A stretch of DNA of 64,000 nucleotides from a bacterium. Its GTDB lineage: Bacteria; Bacillota; Bacilli; Lactobacillales; Streptococcaceae. Where the stretch lies: the NCBI GenBank assembly GCA_905221375.1, contig CAJNCY010000003.1:62001-126000 (forward strand). The letters are read 5' to 3'. The position numbers were made by a program, and so were the translations under genes. This document shows positions 60,747 through 64,000 of this stretch, one piece after another. The number at the start of each line of letters is the position of its first letter. The stretch's first letter is position 1. A model generated the notes under the pieces. It searched no databases, was not told where the DNA came from, and was given only the letters and a program-made list of their open reading frames with translations.

Positions 60747-62570
60747 TTATTCTTCATCCATACTCAAGACGCTTAAGAAGGCTTCTTGCGGAACTTCTAC
60801 TGATCCGATAGCTTTCATGCGTTTCTTACCAGCTTTTTGTTTTTCAAGCAGTTTACGTTTACGAGAAACGTCACCACCATAACACTTGGCAAGTACGTTC
60901 TTACGAAGGGCCTTGATATCAGTACGAGCCACAATCTTGTGTCCAATTGCTGCTTGAATCGGAACTTCAAATTGTTGACGAGGGATGATTTTCTTGAGCT
61001 TATCAACGATAAGTTTCCCCCGTTCGTAGGCAAAATCCTTGTGAACGATAAAGCTGAGGGCATCCACCTTGTCTCCATTGAGAAGGATATCCATTTTGAC
61101 TAGCTTAGATGGGCGGTACTCTGACAATTCGTAGTCAAAACTTGCATAACCACGTGTCGAAGACTTAAGCTTATCAAAGAAGTCGAAGACGATTTCAGCA
61201 AGAGGAATTTGATAGATAACATTGACACGGTTATCATCAATATAGTCCATGGTCACAAAATCCCCACGTTTGCGCTGAGCCAATTCCATCACTGCTCCTA
61301 CAAACTCTTGCGGTACCATAATTTGAGCTTTAACATAAGGCTCTTCAATAGTCGCAATCTTGGTTGGATCTGGGAACTCTGATGGGTTAGAGACGTCCAT
61401 AGACTCCCCGTCGGTCAAGTTGACCTTATAGATAACGGATGGAGCTGTCATGATAAGGTCAATATTGAACTCACGCTCTAAACGTTCTTGGATAACATCC
61501 ATATGAAGAAGTCCAAGGAATCCACAACGAAAACCAAATCCAAGTGCCTGAGATGTTTCTGGTTCAAACTGCAAGCTGGCATCATTTAGTTGTAATTTTT
61601 CAAGTGCTTCACGAAGGTCATTATACTTGTTTGACTCGATTGGGTAGAGACCCGCAAAGACCATAGGATTCATCTGCTTGTAACCATGTAAGGGCTCTGC
61701 AGCAGGATTGGTTGCCAAGGTAACGGTATCACCCACACGAGTGTCCTGAACCGTCTTGATAGAAGCCGCAATATAACCAACGTCACCAGTCGCAAGGAAA
61801 TCACGACCAACTGCTTTGGGTGTAAAAATACCGACTTCCGTAACATCAAAGGTCTTGCCATTGCTCATGAGCTGAATCTTATCACCAGGTTTAACCACCC
61901 CGTCCATAACACGAACTTGGAGGATAACCCCACGGTAAGCATCGTAAACAGAATCGAAAATCAAGGCCTTAAGTGGCGCCGTCACATCACCTGTTGGAGC
62001 TGGCACTTTTTCTACGATTTGCTCGAGAATTTCTTCGATACCAATACCAGCTTTAGCTGATGCTAAGACTGCTTCACTAGCATCCAAACCAATGACATCT
62101 TCAATCTCTGTACGCACGCGCTCAGGATCTGCAGCCGGCAGGTCAATTTTATTAATGACTGGCATGATTTCCAAATCATTATCTAAAGCAAGGTAGACGT
62201 TGGCAAGAGTTTGAGCCTCAATTCCTTGGGCGGCATCGACCACCAAAATCGCCCCCTCACAGGCAGCGAGCGAACGTGAAACTTCATAGGTAAAGTCCAC
62301 GTGCCCAGGTGTGTCTATCAAGTGGAAAATATAAGTTTCCCCATCTTTAGCAGTATAATTGAGCTCGATGGCATTCAACTTAATGGTAATCCCACGTTCT
62401 CGCTCTAAATCCATACTATCCAAAAGCTGTGCTTGCATTTCACGGCTTGAAACCGTCTCTGTCTTTTCCAAAATGCGGTCTGCAAGAGTCGACTTTCCGT
62501 GGTCAATATGGGCGATAATAGAGAAGTTGCGGATCTTCTCCTGTCGTTTTTTCAATTCTTCTAAGTTCAT
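60747..62570 (-). CDS. lepA: Elongation factor 4 (LepA)
   Basis: A 607-aa translational GTPase: G1 [10 protein letters not shown]3 DTPGH, G4 NKID, G5 SAKAG, then the LepA C-terminal domain with [20 protein letters not shown]. It back-translocates stalled ribosomes. Start at 62570 ([15 protein letters not shown]) with GGAAGAG upstream; a longer frame adds 21 non-conserved residues. Confidence 0.95.
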   Translation of the reverse strand: MNLEELKKRQEKIRNFSIIAHIDHGKSTLADRILEKTETVSSREMQAQLLDSMDLERERGITIKLNAIELNYTAKDGETYIFHLIDTPGHVDFTYEVSRSLAACEGAILVVDAAQGIEAQTLANVYLALDNDLEIMPVINKIDLPAADPERVRTEIEDVIGLDASEAVLASAKAGIGIEEILEQIVEKVPAPTGDVTAPLKALIFDSVYDAYRGVILQVRVMDGVVKPGDKIQLMSNGKTFDVTEVGIFTPKAVGRDFLATGDVGYIAASIKTVQDTRVGDTVTLATNPAAEPLHGYKQMNPMVFAGLYPIESNKYNDLREALEKLQLNDASLQFEPETSQALGFGFRCGFLGLLHMDVIQERLEREFNIDLIMTAPSVIYKVNLTDGESMDVSNPSEFPDPTKIATIEEPYVKAQIMVPQEFVGAVMELAQRKRGDFVTMDYIDDNRVNVIYQIPLAEIVFDFFDKLKSSTRGYASFDYELSEYRPSKLVKMDILLNGDKVDALSFIVHKDFAYERGKLIVDKLKKIIPRQQFEVPIQAAIGHKIVARTDIKALRKNVLAKCYGGDVSRKRKLLEKQKAGKKRMKAIGSVEVPQEAFLSVLSMDEE

Positions 62571-62648
62571 GATTCTCTTCCTTTCAGGGTATCTATTTAT
62601 TATAAATTGTTTTTGATATTTTGACAAGACCATACCCTGCTAGGAGTA

Positions 62649-63377
62649 CTAATCTTCAGCAACAAAGCCGTCATTTTCGATAAAGTGATGTTCTGTCATT
62701 CCATGGTCTGTAAAGACAATCCCATGAAGGACACCACCATAAACAGCTCCTCCATCCATACCAATCTTACCATCTTCTGTCGTCCAAAGCTCAGCAGTAC
62801 CACGCTCTTGCTTTAACAAGCCATAGACCGGTGTATGACCGAAGACAATGATTTTCCCAGTATGATTTTCAGCTTCGTGGAATGGTTTTCTAAGCCAAAC
62901 TTTCTTGTAATCTGTTGTTTCATGCCAGTCATCCAAGGTCAAATCAATACCTGCGTGAACAAAGATATACTTGTCTGTCTCTACCACAAATGGCATTTGA
63001 CGAATAAATTCGACCAAATCTGCTACTTCTGTAGCCACACGCTTGGCATCTTCTACTCCATCAACTGGGGCATCCAAGGGACGACCTAGGATAGAGTTAA
63101 TGGTTGTATCTCCACCATTGCGGCGATAGTGGTCATAACTTTCTTCTGGGTCATCTAGCCAAGTCAAAAACATATACTCGTGATTTCCTGACAAACAGAT
63201 AGCCCCTTGATTGTCCACTAAATCCTTAACCATTTCAAGAACACGGCGACTATCTTCACCGCGGTCAATCAAATCCCCTAGAAAAAGCAACTGGGTCTGA
63301 CCATCCCAGGTTTTGAGAAGGTCTTCTAGCATCCCAGCTTTTCCGTGAACATCTCCAATTACATAATAGTCTGTCAT
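62649..63377 (-). CDS. Calcineurin-like Ser/Thr phosphatase family protein
   Basis: A 242-aa metallophosphoesterase: GDVHG, GDLIDRGED, SGNHEYM and, later, HAG and GHTP motifs give the full dimetal site. It resembles the PrpE/PrpA-type bacterial phosphatases and diadenosine polyphosphatases; the substrate is unknown. It is 1 nt after recN. Confidence 0.85.
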   Translation of the reverse strand: MTDYYVIGDVHGKAGMLEDLLKTWDGQTQLLFLGDLIDRGEDSRRVLEMVKDLVDNQGAICLSGNHEYMFLTWLDDPEESYDHYRRNGGDTTINSILGRPLDAPVDGVEDAKRVATEVADLVEFIRQMPFVVETDKYIFVHAGIDLTLDDWHETTDYKKVWLRKPFHEAENHTGKIIVFGHTPVYGLLKQERGTAELWTTEDGKIGMDGGAVYGGVLHGIVFTDHGMTEHHFIENDGFVAED

Positions 63378-63378
63378 C

Positions 63379-64000
63379 TTATTTCTCCCTGTTTCTCAAC
63401 AATTCTCTGGCTTGCGTCAGGGCTGCTTCCGTCACATCATCACCTGCCAACATCTTGGCAACTTCCTCAACTCGCTCTTCAACCGTCAAAAGACGAACAG
63501 TCGAAACCGTTGAATGCTCATTGCTAATCTTCTCAATAAAGAATTGATAATCCGCAATCGCAATCACTTGTGGCAAATGGGAAATAGCCAAAACCTGACC
63601 ATGCTGACCAATCTTGTGAATCTTTTGTGCAATAGCTTGGGCAACACGACCTGAAACTCCCGTATCCACTTCATCAAAGACAATGCTAGTCTTACCTTCT
63701 TTACGTGAAAAGGCAGACTTGATAGCTAGCATGAGACGGGATAATTCCCCACCAGACGCAACCTTGACCAAGGGTTTAAAGTTTTCGCCAGGGTTAGTTG
63801 AAATGTAAAATTCGACCATTTCATTGCCCTCACGACTGAATTTGCCCTTGCTAAAACGAACCTGAAACTGGGCTTTTTCCATATAAAGGTCTTGCAGTTC
63901 TTGTTTAATCTCAGCTTCGAGCTGCTGGGCCAAATCATGACGAGCAGATGCAAGTTGACCAGCCAAATCGACAAGATTCACTTCCAACTTCTTAAGCTCT
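63379..64000 (-). CDS. recN: DNA repair protein RecN, C-terminal part (window ends)
   Basis: The last about 207 residues of RecN, open to the window edge. Visible are the end of the coiled coil (VDLAGQLASARHDLAQQLE), the ABC signature ASGGELSRLMLA and Walker B TSIVFDEVDTG, SHLPQV. RecN is an SMC-like ATPase in double-strand break repair. The N-terminal half lies beyond 64000. Confidence 0.92.
   Translation of the reverse strand, partial: ELKKLEVNLVDLAGQLASARHDLAQQLEAEIKQELQDLYMEKAQFQVRFSKGKFSREGNEMVEFYISTNPGENFKPLVKVASGGELSRLMLAIKSAFSRKEGKTSIVFDEVDTGVSGRVAQAIAQKIHKIGQHGQVLAISHLPQVIAIADYQFFIEKISNEHSTVSTVRLLTVEERVEEVAKMLAGDDVTEAALTQARELLRNREK

Overview
The window is low-GC Firmicutes DNA, and its gene content and order match a mitis-group Streptococcus close to S. 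pneumoniae. The signs are murA/spxR/map synteny, a pyruvate/acetoin dehydrogenase cluster with the lipoyl domain on the E3 subunit, a lacABCD-TFEG operon with lacR at its far end, class Ib nrdHEF, and two pneumococcal-type BOX elements. The species call is inference.

Left third, about 1-16.0 kb: the right-hand half of a Siphoviridae-like prophage. Read from its right edge, it has a tyrosine integrase, a HIRAN-domain membrane protein and a CI-like LexA/S24 repressor (all + strand). A divergent Cro-like regulator follows, then a long leftward early region: many tiny genes, a BRO antirepressor, DnaD-like and DnaC-like replication proteins, a MazG-like protein, YopX, DUF1372 and DUF1642 proteins, and an SPFH protein. 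An ArpU late regulator, a tRNA-like structured RNA, a second tyrosine recombinase and an HNH endonuclease come last, and the packaging and structural genes lie beyond position 1. At least seven small genes of 36-59 codons were found by ribosome binding site and overlap. The lysogeny switch has four copies of a 16-bp palindrome and well-formed divergent promoters. Two tiny genes and one candidate 40-nt RNA run against the early operon.

Middle, 16.3-41.6 kb: host chromosome. Contents are map, spxR, a GNAT acetyltransferase and murA; a five-gene 2-oxoacid dehydrogenase operon ending in lplA; a MATE exporter; a nucleotide and DNA housekeeping cluster (pyrC, mutX, ung, YjjG-like HAD); an AT-rich ABC transporter module with its own TetR regulator and three near-identical palindromic operators; and a dihydroxyacetone kinase regulon (dhaKLM divergent from dhaS-dhaQ) with a DhaS-type operator.

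Right, 41.7-64 kb: ptsHI divergent from nrdHEF with NrdR-like boxes between them; lacR; the complete lactose/tagatose-6-phosphate operon with a LacT antiterminator target, a cre-like site and a 4 x 123-bp tandem repeat between lacE and lacG; a LacX-like epimerase; a galactitol-family PTS operon; lepA; a metallophosphatase; and the 3' part of recN. PtsH/PtsI supply phosphate to the lactose, Gat-family and DhaM phosphotransfer proteins, so much of the right half is one sugar-uptake network with CcpA, LacR, LacT and DhaS style control.
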